In this document: positions 52,903-64,000 of the stretch, piece after piece
Numbering within the stretch: position 1 is the first letter of the stretch
Layout: each line of letters starts with the position of its first letter
NCBI RefSeq assembly: GCF_003171515.1
Contig: NC_089398.1
Span: 1,178,001-1,242,000 of the forward strand
Direction of reading: 5' to 3'
Length of the DNA: 64,000 nucleotides
Source of the DNA: Pyrenophora tritici-repentis
Lineage: Eukaryota; Ascomycota; Dothideomycetes; Pleosporales; Pleosporaceae
Translations under genes and position numbers: made by a program
Notes under the pieces: model-generated
The model's input: the letters and a program-made list of their open reading frames with translations, nothing else
Told to the model about the DNA's origin: nothing
The model's database searches: none

Positions 52903-54336
52903 ATGCCTCGCCGACGAACTGTCAGTGAAAGGTCGCCGTTGTCTATCATAACGAGTGTTGACGACGTAAGCGATGGTGAAGACTACGACTCTGAGACTCA
53001 AGCGATCCTTGAAGAGTTCCTCGAAGGACTGACTGAAGATTACACCGAAGAACTCATTGTGGGTATTGATGGGAGAAGCACTGAAGGAGCAGCTGTTCAG
53101 GACAACATAACCGGCATCACCGAACTGGGCGTCAACGACTCCACCCCCTCCGAGGCCAACAGCGAAACTACTCTCGTAGACCCCCTACCTAGCATATCAT
53201 CGCACCCCCCATTGGGTTACCGCTCCGCCTCATCCCCCTCTAAACCAGACCTCCCACCCATCCCCGGCAACCTCGCTCTCACCATCGGCGCCGCTCACAC
53301 TCTCCAACAAATCTACTCCCTTCCCAAAGCGCTCCTCTGCCACCACTCTTCCTACTTCGCAACCTTCATCTCCACCTCACCCAAAACGAGCGCAATCGCC
53401 CTCCCCCAATTCACCCCCCGCAACTTCTCAAACTACGTCCACTACATGCGCTCAAACATCTACAGCCCCGCCGCCCACACACCCAGATACCGCGCTCTAG
53501 GCACACACGTAGAAGCTTGTCTCCTAGGCGCCCATTTAGGAGTACCGGCGTACTGCGAAGCCGCCATCCGCGCTCTCCATGACACGCTTGCGAAATCTGT
53601 ACGCCCGGGGGCGGGTAGAAATGCGCGTGTCTCGCGCATTACACCACAGGATATGGAATATGTGTGTGATCAGGCGGATGTGCGACGGCTGCCGGACAGT
53701 GTGCGGAATACGGACGAGTATGTTAGGGGACTGAGGCGGCTTTTGTTGGATGCCGTGGCTGCGCAGTGTGGGCAAGGGATGGTTTTGAGCCTGGAGGAGG
53801 GGCTGGAGGGGGAGGATGGGGGTATGGATGAGGAAGAATATGAGGACGAGGGGGATGAGGAGACTGATTGGCTAGATTTGTATTGTACAGTACTAGATTT
53901 TCGGAAGACGTTAAAGGAAACGGTTATAGTTGGGGATGTGATGAGGTGGCGGATTTTGAAGGATGTGGATTATTATTTGGGGAGAGGCAGGGAGGGATTT
54001 GGTGAGTCTAGGGATTATTCGGTATCTGAGAATAGGTATGGTCATGATGAGGCATGGGATGGGAGTGCAATGGGGGAGGTAGATGGAGATGAGGAAGAGC
54101 TAATGAATGAACTAGCAGTGATAAGGACAGCAACTCGAGCACCGATTATTCCGATTAAACCTGGAGCTTTTTTGGGCAGTGGAAGATGGAAGAGGATTAT
54201 AGATTCACCAGTCATTTCCCCAGCTGATGACACGGATGTTGAGGCAGTCACAGATGAAGATGATGAGATTGAAAATCTGGAGCGAGATATCCAGAGTTGG
54301 GAAATGCACATCAGCAGAGGAAATCCTTTCATGTAA
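52903..54336 (+). CDS. BTB/POZ-domain protein, fungal type
   Basis: Single exon, 477 residues from MPRRRTVSERSPLSIITSV at 52903; the acidic N-terminal 110 residues are disordered. A BTB-like fold follows: LALTIGAAHTLQQIYSLPKA, LLCHHSSYFATFISTS, IALPQFTPRNFSNYVHYMRS and THVEACLLGAHLGVPAYCEA. This matches the fungal variant (strand, shelter helix LLCHxSxYF, IxLPxxxPxxFxxYVxW). The second half contains acidic runs (EEEYEDEGDEETDW) and ends with a Glu/Asp-rich helix. Such proteins often act as dimerisation or Cul3 adaptors, but no target is known. Codon composition shifts from C-rich in the first half to G-rich in the second. Confidence 0.7.
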   Translation: MPRRRTVSERSPLSIITSVDDVSDGEDYDSETQAILEEFLEGLTEDYTEELIVGIDGRSTEGAAVQDNITGITELGVNDSTPSEANSETTLVDPLPSISSHPPLGYRSASSPSKPDLPPIPGNLALTIGAAHTLQQIYSLPKALLCHHSSYFATFISTSPKTSAIALPQFTPRNFSNYVHYMRSNIYSPAAHTPRYRALGTHVEACLLGAHLGVPAYCEAAIRALHDTLAKSVRPGAGRNARVSRITPQDMEYVCDQADVRRLPDSVRNTDEYVRGLRRLLLDAVAAQCGQGMVLSLEEGLEGEDGGMDEEEYEDEGDEETDWLDLYCTVLDFRKTLKETVIVGDVMRWRILKDVDYYLGRGREGFGESRDYSVSENRYGHDEAWDGSAMGEVDGDEEELMNELAVIRTATRAPIIPIKPGAFLGSGRWKRIIDSPVISPADDTDVEAVTDEDDEIENLERDIQSWEMHISRGNPFM

Positions 54337-57300
54337 CCCACATATCGTCGTCTGGTGGTCTCTAAATCCGTCTTCTGACTCCCGAAATCTTCCCATAAAC
54401 CTACAAGTCAAGAAGCGCCCAGCAACGAACACCCCTTACGTACAAACAACGTGATACTACATCGCTACCAAGCAAGCCTACTGCGCATTCTCTGCATCTC
54501 AAATTAGCGCCTAGATGAAGAATTCTCCGAAAACGCCAACCCTCGTGTTGTGCGACCCAGACTCGAGAACCATGGAACGCAGCTCATGCAGAGCCCTCGC
54601 ACCAACGGAGCGTCCGGGGATTGCTACATGCGCCCGCCGATGCTAACATGACTGGTTCCGTTCGGGGAGGAGGGGGGGCACCATGCCTGCAGAAGCATGG
54701 GTTTCTTGCATGCTTTCCGAACCAAACTTTGCAAAAGGTTGCGCTCTGGGCCTATGGCTTGCTTTTGGGATTGGGGAATGGGTAGCTGCGGCATCGCGCG
54801 AGCGTTGATCATCGTACGAGAAAAGCATTTGCCGGGCATCGAGCGTGTTGGACTGGGATCTTGTGTAAAGATTAGCTGTTCGCGCTCTGGGTGAGCAATG
54901 GGGTAACGGTGGCGAGTTTCAACGGCCGACACTGCGTCTAGGACTGGTCCTTTGATTAAGAGGGTGCGCATGCAAAGAAATTGTGTGGCCAGAATGGAAA
55001 GCAGGATTCCAGAGTCTGCCGACCGGCTGTCGGGCTGCTGCGAGCGGTCGGGTTCCTCCGGTAACTTTCTTCTTCAGCCACGGATGCGTACGTCTTGCCG
55101 CGAAACTCTCATTTGTGTTTGGGAGGCTGCGAGCTCTCGCGATCAGGAACACTTTCCACCAATCTGCAGTAGATCCTGGTCGGTTCTTTTTATCACATCG
55201 GACATCACATCTTGCAGCTTCGGCAACGCTCATGTGCAGTAAGCTGCGGTACTCCGAACAGGAATCTGCCAGGTCGTTCAGGTGGCGGAAATAGACGATA
55301 ATGGTGTCTTGAGCCTTGGACTCGTACTACACACGGCGCGTTGGGTTCGTGGGGGTATGGACAGATCGTCGCCAGAAGGATATGCACTTGCCACGAGCGA
55401 ACATCGATCCGACGCTTCTTCGTATGCCCCGTGCTCGTAGTTGTTCATGCACCTTCTCGTGCTCAACCAGCACTTTGGGCCCTAGTTGTAAACTCTCGCA
55501 TGAAGCAAGCAAAGGTATCCATGATCACGTTGATGTCGGCCGTGAACTTGCGCCCGAGTGGGACCCGGCTGTCAGGCCGTTGTCGACCATACAAAGCACA
55601 AAGAGGCTGAGCAGCAGAGAGTTTGAGCAACTTTGGGAGACTGCATGCACTTCGGAACGCCGACCCGCTGTCAGTCTCACTTTTGTCCCCTTGTGCACTA
55701 AACCAGGCGTGAATCATTTCCTGTAGCCTTCCGTGAGAAATAAACCGCTCTTTGCCGACGACTACTTTGTCGGACCGGTAGTACATGTACGGCAAGCCCC
55801 CTGTGTCTCGAACGCGGAGAAGCGAAAGTGGCGATCCGTCAGATGGTAAGTGTGGCGGAGGGAGCAAACTCTACTGAGTGGTACGCTCGTGGAGTACGGA
55901 GGTAGGTGGTTGTATGCAGTAGGCTAGATGAGGTTTATCGTCGTGTTACTTTGGTCCTCACAAGCGCCCGTTCTAGTAAAGAGCGACCCGTAGCTGAGGA
56001 AGGCCAACACACGTTGGCCGTTGGCGCTATGTTGTACCATGAGCGGGGATATCGTGCTAGGATCAAGCAACGATTTGATCATGTCGTGAAAGGTTGCTCA
56101 AAAGTGGCTGACGAGGCAGAAGCGAAGTTCTTTGCCGGTCTGTGTAACACGGAGGCACCAGTACAGGTGCTTGGAGTAACAAATCAGCTTCGGTCACCCG
56201 AGATGATCAAGGCGTGCGGAGAAGCTCGCGTTCATGGATATCTGGGTACAGCTGAGGTTATGTCCGAGTCTCGCGGTACATGTCTTTTCCGTACTTCTGG
56301 TCTGGGCGACCCATGAGACGGTGCACAATGTGTTGGCAAAACAAGTCTCACCCTGACGGAGCCCAATGTGGTCCTTTGATTGATGATTGTCGGGTCAAGT
56401 GTTCGTGGCGTGAGGTGATGCTTTTGATGACTACCGTGACGGGTTTCCACAGCAGCATCAGCTTGCAGTGTCATCCACGACGCGTCTGACTTGACCAAGA
56501 CGTCGTTATGGCACGAGGACGTGCCTCAAGCGGATAAAGGAAGGACAAGTTCCCGGACATCAGGTTCAAAGTACCGCACAGACTGCTATCCGCAGAGCTG
56601 GACGGCGGCCTAGACACCCGATGAGATGGGCACATGTCTAGATGATGGCTGGCCGTGGGATGACGCTAAAGAATCAGCCACGAAGCTTACTGTGCCAGGG
56701 CTCACTTGTACTCGGAGGCCTTCATATCGGCCAAAGTAAGTAATCCCTACTCAGGAGGCAGTATTGGGTCGGTGGCTTACCGACTCATTGGATTCCGTGA
56801 GGATCCTAGCGAAGGACGCGACAAACCTTCCTGATTCTCGCGCCGGTCAGAAGCAAAACAGCGCTTTGTGGCTTACAAAAGCAAATCTCTGAGATACGGG
56901 AGAGGGATGTGATGAACGCACGTCGGCTTCGGAAGACACAAACTGATGCAAGCCCGGTACATGGGCACATGGGTGTGTTGACACATCAGGCACTCTACGG
57001 GGCGGAGAAACGATGCTAGAGACAGCCGGGAAGCGAGTGTCAACGTCTTCCAGGGTAGGTTTCGTCGATATGACTTGAATACGAGCATAGAGCAGATCCC
57101 GAGGCCGTTGAGCGACCAGGCCACTCGATCCGTCGCGCATCCAAATTTCCAGAGCAAGAGCGGCATCCTGGTCGTTGGTCATTAGCTGAGAGTAAGAGTG
57201 GGTGCCTATAGAATCATGACTTCAGCCGGCGAATGGGCTGCGGCTCTTTTGTCGCAGCAATAATCCAGTTTGCTTAGCGATGGTAATCCGGACATGTCAT

Positions 57301-59318
57301 AGCCACGCTTGCGCAGCTGAGTCAATCACGGATGTACTATGCAAAAAGGCTTGCAGGCGAGTTTCTGATAATCGCCGCGGCGGGATGCGATGATGCAAAA
57401 GGATGGTTTTGAGGGATTTCTTGCTAGAGGCTAGCGGCGGTAGGAAAGAGACGGGCTGGTGAGGATCGCCACATTCCAGCCGCGCATCTTGGCGCAGTCA
57501 TCCTTACACAAGTTTGCTGTGTCAAACGAGTCTAAGCACCGCGCCATTGACTGTACGCGGCCATACGGCATAAGCACGTAATGGTTGATTCGCGAACCTG
57601 GCACACCATGGCGGACATTGTTTTTTCCGCCATCATCATACTCAATCAGATGACCGTGGATTGGCTGCCGCAAAAACAAACTCTCTACAACGGTGACTAT
57701 CACAATTCCGGTGACGCTTTCGAGCTTCGTCTGCAGGTGTAAGCGGACGTGTTCTGTACGCGACGTGCTAAGCGGCTTGGAGGCATTTGGAGCCGGGGCA
57801 ACACGAGGGCAACGGAAGTTGGAGGTCGTTGGATGGTCGACTAGGGAATCAGCCCTCTCTCTCGGCGACAGCTGACCAGCCACCAAGCGAGGGAAGATGG
57901 TTTGCAACGCTGTTCGTATGGCTGAGACATGTTCACAGCCTGCTGCGTGTCATTTCACGGTATGCCTCCAAGGACTGACGTGCAGGTCCAACGACATGCC
58001 AATAACGCAGGACCGCCATCTCCATAGCCTACAGTAGCATAGCCTCGTAGCCTCGCCTTCCTCCATGGAAGACAACAACAATGGCGTTGGCCCTGAACGG
58101 CCGGTAAGGCGGCTACTCCCAACAAGATGCGCTCTAGGGCTTGATGGAAAAGGCCGAATGACACTCGGGCAGTCTCGATCCTGCATGCTGGTCATCAACC
58201 GTCCAAGACCTGCATCCGGCATCCGTGAAACTCCATGTACGATTCCCTTTTGCGCTCCGTCCTAGCCACCTTACATGTGTTTAAGCCTGGAAGGGCTAGT
58301 CTCACGAGGCAGGGCGCATTCACGGCTCAATAGTGGCAGCATGTCAAGGCAGGCTACTGCACACTTACACGCTCGACACGCAGATGGTCATGCACACATC
58401 GGCCTTTGTGAAACCTCTGATTTGCTGGTGACTCTGCGTCCATGGCAATGGGTACTTTGCGGATGCAGATGGATGCTGGCCAGACAGTGGAGCTTGGGTG
58501 GGGTGGGTGGGGTGCTGGTTGGGTGCTGGTTGGGTGAGAGGTTGATTTCTTGCGCAAGTCTAGGTGTTCTTTGGGCTGGCTGCAGGCCGGTGGTGGAGAG
58601 AGGGCAGATTGATGTGTTGTGGCACCACATGCTGAGTGGGTGCCGAGTGGGTCAGATACGTGGGCTATGTTGGAGCGAGACTTTGCAGTTGTGGGTCGGC
58701 GGAGAAGACATGGAAGAGGCCAGAAGGGCAACATTAGAAAGGCAGTGCACGTCAAATGATGGATCGGACATGTGGCTTTGTTGAGGTTGCGTGCAACTAT
58801 TGTTGCAGCACCGTAGTGTATGTTTTTGATTTGTTGTTTGCTTTCGAGGCAAATATTCTTGTCCTTCTTGTGGGACCTTCTACCGTACAGTGTTGAGCCA
58901 ATGCTCTGGTATCTTTAGATATGAAAGAAAAATGAACGTGGTGACAATGGGCCTGTAAGCCCATGTCCAGCAAGAACAACTCCGGGAAATGCCAAATGAC
59001 CTACTCCTAATATACGTCGCGAAGAAACCGTGAAAGTATCCACACAAGAATAAAACTCCATGCCATCAAGGCTATTGCCCAAGTTAAACGAAGTAGGCCG
59101 TCGTGGAGGCCAAATAGTTCTAAAGTCCAAGGCCGGAATATCATCCGGACTGGTCTAGTTTTTTAAACGCCAATGGTAAAAAACAAACCTCACCAACACC
59201 AAGCGAGAAATCAATCGCTGTTCGTGTCATCATGACTTTTTTTTCAAAAATAGTATAAACACATCGTGAAGAACGGTATCGTGAGAAGGGTCCGCGGAAT
59301 GTTGGCCGGGGGAATGAT
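54337..59318. other. 5-kb region without convincing genes
   Basis: Many overlapping frames of 60-170 codons occur on both strands, yet none has a recognisable motif and no two join sensibly. The best coding-like piece is on the minus strand at about 55317-54919 (YESKAQDTIIVYFRHLNDLA, DKKNRPGSTADWWKVFLIAR), open for about 130 codons with no start found. A 158-codon minus frame at 57907-57431 is second. No terminal repeats, transposase or MITE copy seen. The stretch may hold decayed genes or long UTRs. Confidence 0.4.
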
Positions 59319-60682
59319 CTAGTAAACATGGACCGGGGCGGCCATCATGGAAGGCTGAAAGGACACATGCTTGACAAGGTTGGCTGCCTGAATAAAAGGC
59401 TGGAACCAAGTGTTGGAAGGTTGTTGAGGGGTAACGTATTGCTGCGGCTGGGGTACGCGAGACGAAAACTTGGGAAGCTGCGAAGAAGAAACGTGTTGGT
59501 ACGAAGAAGTCGAAGAAGCCGACGAAGCCGATGAGCATGCGGAAGAGACCGAGTCGTTGTCCGAGTTTGAGCTTCCAGAAGAGGTAGAGTGCTGGAAGGG
59601 TGATGGTGCGTAAGCCGAACCAGGAAGAGGAGCGAACTGGGGTACAGCAGGCGCTTGGTAGTAGGTGTTGAAAGCGGGATCCTGGTTGTAGTCGACCGGG
59701 CTGAAAGGAGGAGAAGGCAGGGGTGTTGAGACGGCTGACTTTGTGGCAGTGAAAGCTGAGCATCGGAGGATCATCTCGCGAATCTCAGGAATCGTCGCCC
59801 TCTTAGCAGGGTTGAACTCAAACATGCGCCTAAGGATGGCGTCGAGTTCAGTGGAAACGGGAAGAATGGTCCTGAGGAACTTGGGGTCCTTCATGAAGGC
59901 GCGGAAGGTGCTGTCCTCGAAAGAAGCACGCTTCCATGGGTTGCGTCCACATGTGAGGTTGACTAGCATAACGCCGAGGCTCCAGACGTCATTGGGCGCC
60001 GACGCGTAGCATGAGTAGGCCTTGGGAGCTGATGTCTGACATTCTGCCCAATGTTAGCACGTGACTTGCTAAGCCTAATTGGGTCTGACATACCTGGAGA
60101 CATATAGAAAGTGGAGCCGCATCCAAAGTCAGAGGTGACGTGGTCGGTAGTGGCAAGTCCAAAGTCGGCCAATTTGCAGGTCATTCCTTGGTCAGTGACA
60201 AGAACGTTCTCAGGCTTGAGGTCCCGGTGGTAGATTCCAATAGAGTGGCAGTACTCGACAGCATCCAAAATCTGAAGAAAAGCGCGCTTGGCCATGGCAT
60301 CGTTTCCAACGTACTTGCCCTGCTCGGTGATGTTTGAGAACAGGTCACCTTCTGGGCAGTATTCAATGACAACGTATGTGCAGTCGGGGGCATCCATGAT
60401 CTTAACCAGAGAGACAACATTGGGGTGAGCGCTGGCCTGGTGATGCAGCTGGATCTCACGTTGCTGGAACTTCCTCTGGCGAGGCTCAAGGCCGACCTTG
60501 TTTAGTGCCTTTACGGCATAGGGAATGTTGGTTTGGATGTCCACGGCAGTGTAGACAACGCCGTAGGCTCCTACACCGAGAATGCCAGTCAACTGCAGTC
60601 GTCCGGCGAGGATCTGACCTAGGCGGTCCTCGGGCGCGCAAAATCCATTTTGGGTGGGAGAAGCTGGGGGTGTTGGGTACAT
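59319..60682 (-). CDS. Ran1/Pat1-type serine/threonine protein kinase
   Basis: Two exons, 60682-60094 and 60043-59319 (50-nt intron), give 437 residues; splicing completes the Glu of the SPE motif. In order: MYPTPPASPTQNGFCAPEDR, glycine loop GVGAYGVVY (about residue 32), YAVKALNK with the catalytic Lys, VIEYCPEGDLF hinge, YHRDLKPENVLV catalytic loop, DFGLATTD, FYMSPECQ, and SLGVMLVNLTCGRNPWKRAS. The SPECQ and RNPWKRAS pieces are typical of the Ran1/Pat1-Sks1-Vhs1 group, which in yeasts couples nutrients to meiosis, cell cycle or glucose use. The C-terminal 130 residues are Ser/Gln-rich and disordered. All catalytic residues are present. Start: first in-frame ATG. Confidence 0.9.
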
Positions 60683-60997
60683 GCTGTAAGAGTGAGGGGG
60701 GTAAAGAAGTCCTCGCAGGTCCAGTGAAGGCCTCAAGGACGGGATGATCAGAGTAGTCCGGGAGTGGAAGTGGTCCTTGTCCGAACGGGGGCAGCAAATA
60801 GATCCGGATGGAATAGGCGGAAAAAAGAGATCAAGGTATTATAAGGATGAAGTGGTTAGAGCAACCGGATCGGGAAAGTCACGTGACTTTTAGTAGTTGG
60901 GATGGAAGGCTAGGTAGACGGCGAGTCTAGTGACAGCGGGCAGGGGAGCTGTGAGGTAGAGGTTTATGACCAAGGAATGTGGTAGAGGAAGGGCTAG

Positions 60998-61037
60998 GTA
61001 GTGGTAGTAGTGGTAGTAGTGGTAGTAGTAGTAGTAG
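60998..61037. repeat. Trinucleotide-type microsatellite (GTA/GTG)
   Basis: Runs of AGTAGTGGTAGTAGTGG grading into pure AGT repeats, upstream of the kinase gene. Confidence 0.9.
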
Positions 61038-61667
61038 TCTGCGTCTGCTGGAGGAGGTTGAGAGGGTAGGTAGTAGTGTGGTTGTTGGGTGAGGCGGGAT
61101 ATGATGTATGTTGTATGAAGACGGCTGGGCAGCAGTGATAAAGACAGGCTCCAGGCTTGGGGCGGGCAGTGCTATTGGCTGTTTGGGGGAGCCCCGTTTT
61201 TTTCGTAAATATAGGGAAGGAGCGGCGCTATGACGAAGAAGGATGGGGCTACAGAGCGAGTGCAGGCCATCAGCGATGTGTGCCATGACCTCCGGCACGC
61301 AGAGGGCGACGCTACCGTCTGGCTCCACTCGTAGCTAACAGCGATGCAGCCCACACCCTGGTGCAGCTGCAAGGTGGCCCAAACGCGCAGCAGGGAGGCA
61401 AAAGTGGGCGCAGGCAGGGGGAAGAAGGCCGCTGTACGCCGTCGCTAGTCGAAGCCCGCCTCTTTGACCTTATGCAGCTACCGAGCGGCCGGGGCCTGTC
61501 CTGGCACTTGATTCACTTGAATCATGCCGCCCACCGTCCGCAGCTCACCGGGCGGCTGTGGGTGAAGAGCGAATCAGCGTGCGGGTTGCCGCTCAAGAGG
61601 CAGTGAAGGGGGTGACACACGCGCCCAGGGCTCGATGCGCCAAGTGCAGCAGCCTCGACGCCAGCAG

Positions 61668-61700
61668 GTGCTGGTGCTGGTGCTGGTGCTGGTGCTGGTG
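61668..61700. repeat. Hexanucleotide microsatellite (GGTGCT)
   Basis: About five perfect copies of a 6-nt unit, CTGGTG in another register. It lies in non-coding sequence as far as can be seen. Confidence 0.9.
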
Positions 61701-64000
61701 TTGTGGCGCGAATAGGCCCTGGCTCCACTCGGCGCCGCTTCACTCCACACACGCCCCTTGGTGGTCCTAGTCAGCTCGCAGCTCGCAGCTCGTAGCCGTC
61801 GACGGTGGTCGTCATTTGCTGCCTTTTCTTCCAATGCATCTGACCAAGCTTTGTCACGATAGACTCAGAAGCGTTGAAAGGCCAAGGGCAAGGGACACGG
61901 CGCCGCGCCCCAAACAGAGGGCTGAGGGATTGGCGTCATGCCGTTCCTTGCCTAGCGCCAGATTTAGAGGCTGCCCAGGCTTACGACGTCGACCACGCAC
62001 GGCCGGCGTTCGATAGTCTTTCGCTGGCTCCGAGGGTAAAGACGGGCCATGACGAATGCAGCCCAGCCAAACCATCATCTTGCAACGCTGCATCGATGAC
62101 TGTAGCCCTTTCACTTTGATCCCATCCCATCCATCCCGTCTGTCTGAACCCGGTTGCGTGTCTGTCAGCACGCCCGCCGTCACGCTTCGGTTTCGCCTGG
62201 GTGGACCCGACCAAGCCTGCTTTCTGCCCGGTGCCCGCGCTTCCCAAACATCCTTTGTTCTCACATCCTCTAATCTGTGCCGCCAGCGTGTTGTCGATGC
62301 TGCAAACCGCCAGTGGGCGACCGAACTCGAACCGTCAACGTATCGAGCGCCAAAAAGAGCGTTGGCGATGACACATGGCAGCTGCTGCCCGATTGGTTGT
62401 TGTGGGCCCACTGAAGGCCAACCATGTCGCGCCGGACGTGGCCCTGGTCGTCATCCATGCTGCTCATTGGCCCACTCAATATATTGGCCTGCCACGATGA
62501 CTAACCCAGCCGTTCGCCATCCATGACTGTCTGTCCAGCTGAGTCCCACGCAATTACGCCTAGCCAGCCCACCAGTGGCGCCCCAGGCCTACCAGAATTT
62601 TCCTCTCCCAACCCCACGGCCAATAACGTCTCTCGTCATTTCGCCCTTTCCTGCCAATCATCACAAGAGTCGCAGATAGACCTACGTGTTTCAATCCATC
62701 CATGGGTCTTGTGACATGGCCGTCACCGCCTAACCATGGCACCATGGCCCTCTGTCTGCCCTCCTGGAGAGGCCCATTCGCTGTGTCTTTGATGTCGTGG
62801 CGTCGCTTGGGGCAAACTCTCCGGACTCGGTGGCCTGCCAGTTGTCGCGCGCCATCCATCAACGACGCATCGGTAAAAGGAAAAGGAGTTCCCAAGCCTT
62901 CCAGATCGAGCTCAGAGCCTTCTCCCGGCTCGAATCTCATCTCGTGTCCACACCCATGTCTGTCGCAGAATAGCCGACACAACTCGACCGCATATGAACC
63001 GCCAGGTCCTGGCTAGAGGGCCAGATTGCGATGCCTCCCCAGCGCAAGCGAGGTAGCCGTGCCAGCACCTGCAGCTTTCAATTCTTTTCTACTCTCCGCC
63101 CTCATCCGTGCCCACGCACAGATGCCAGCCAAGTCCGCCTCCCGTAGCCTAAACCTACGAGCGGGAGTCTGTGTGAGTGAAGGGACCGAAGATCATGTTG
63201 GGACAAATTGCTCCCTCGCACCCCATCCCAGGCCAACACGATGGCGAGAACTCTGTTGGCTTCCCACAACATGGAACCGCTCGTAAGGGCACCAACGGCT
63301 GACTATTGATGATCAATTGGTCTTTCTTCCAGCAAACCAGCTCTCTCTGTCCTCTGTCCACTGACCACTACTCATCTTCTGCACGACTATCAGTAGTTAT
63401 CAAGCCAAGTGCACAACAAAGTGCAATGCAAATAGCGCACCACCATTCTCTCCCTTGACCGCGTCTGCTGTCTACCCGTCTGAGCCGCCGTAAAATGCTC
63501 GAGCAATCACGCTCTGATTCACCTCTCCCTCTGTGCATGCTGTCACTGCCAGACAGGCCTTCTCCACAAAGCTCGAGCGTTTCAGTGGCCTTGTCGACAG
63601 TCGCACTTTCACCGCCAGATGGAGGATTGCGCACAACGAGCCTAGCTCGTTTGACGTTATCGATAGCTGCCCCTCCAAAACTAAAACTGCCCCGCCATCG
63701 CAACCTCCTTGTGCCGACAAACTCTAACGGCGGTTGTGTGAGCAAGGGAACACCCAATCGAGCCTCCCGTCCCCACCGCAAGAGTCGAGACGCTCGAGAT
63801 GGCTGGAAGAACTTGCTACGTGGCGTGCGCCGGGTTGCAGGAGCAGATGATGCCGTAGAGGTGGTCGTAGATCTTACCCACAGCCCGCACCCAACCTTTT
63901 CCTGCCTTTTCCATCAATCTAGTATACCACTCATGAGCCAACACCTGCACTGCTGCCTTGTCCGTATCACGTTGTCGACCGTCGTGTAGCCCGTCGATGC

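Larger units (their letters stand above)
60683..64000. other. 3.3-kb upstream region of the kinase gene, microsatellite-rich
   Basis: No gene is supported. It holds a (GTAGTG/GTA) tract at 60998-61037, a GGTGCT(GGTGCT)n tract at 61668-61700, and pyrimidine-rich stretches. A 165-codon plus frame at 63495-63989 might be part of a gene entering from the right, but has no motif. A long promoter and leader is usual for regulatory kinases of filamentous fungi. Confidence 0.4.

Noticed and set aside
49374..54336. MFS transporter and neighbours as part of a secondary-metabolite cluster
   Set aside because: No polyketide synthase, NRPS, terpene cyclase, P450 or pathway regulator is found nearby; the transporter stands alone.
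57431..57907. 158-codon minus-strand frame
   Set aside because: Some protein-like wording, but no family, no intron logic and overlapping open frames on both strands; not enough to call a gene.
61230..61334. 34-codon plus-strand frame MTKKDGATERVQAISDV...
   Set aside because: Too short, no signal peptide or motif, on the strand opposite to the kinase and within its probable promoter.
63495..63989. 165-codon plus-strand frame at the right edge
   Set aside because: Composition is Ser/Pro/Arg-rich without any motif, and the window ends before a downstream exon could be judged.
1..64000. CRISPR array, bacterial operon or prophage
   Set aside because: Introns, fungal protein families and absence of spaced direct repeats or ribosome-binding sites exclude these.

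Overview
The window is nuclear DNA of a filamentous ascomycete, most likely a dothideomycete close to Pleosporales. The support is indirect: most genes carry 48-60 nt GT-AG introns, neighbours lie on both strands with no operon-like runs, and the products are typically fungal (HacA, Hsm3, RSC7, a Cdc15-type F-BAR protein, a Ran1-type kinase, a fungal seven-helix receptor). Exon structures below were rebuilt by hand from splice signals and reading-frame continuity; all calls come from reading translated motifs, not from a database search.

Layout. 0-10 kb: a fructosamine-kinase-like gene cut by the left edge, a Tda3-like FAD oxidoreductase, a disordered unknown protein, a 166-bp MITE in a shared divergent promoter, RSC7 (RSC chromatin remodelling), and a seven-transmembrane receptor. 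10-19 kb: a long empty stretch, hacA (unfolded protein response bZIP) with its 20-nt unconventional intron, an 85-aa protein, a PAQR/Izh membrane protein, and a cluster of tRNA-like sequences. One of these, a tRNA-Leu, has a spliceosomal-type intron inside its T-loop. 19-29 kb: HSM3, RPC31/RPC7 (Pol III), an unknown protein, and a 1508-aa F-BAR/SH3 cytokinesis-type protein rich in internal repeats. 29-37 kb: NOT1, the CCR4-NOT scaffold, whose 5' end looks frameshifted. 37-49 kb: a gene-sparse accessory segment with an AIG2-like protein, several lineage-specific small proteins, a small secreted cysteine-containing protein, another MITE copy and a decayed gene. 49-54 kb: a multi-pass membrane protein, an MFS transporter and a BTB-domain protein. 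54-59 kb: about 5 kb with no convincing gene. 59-61 kb: a Ran1-type kinase with a long, microsatellite-rich upstream region reaching the right edge.

The genes do not form one pathway. Housekeeping functions in transcription, mRNA decay, proteasome assembly, ER stress and cytokinesis alternate with accessory, lineage-specific stretches. The most unusual objects are the tRNA-Leu with the GT-AG insertion in its T-loop, the short MITE family with about 27-bp terminal inverted repeats (5.2, 29.2 and 42.5 kb), the NOT1 5' frame break, and the decayed gene at 47.7-48.3 kb with a 13-bp duplication.
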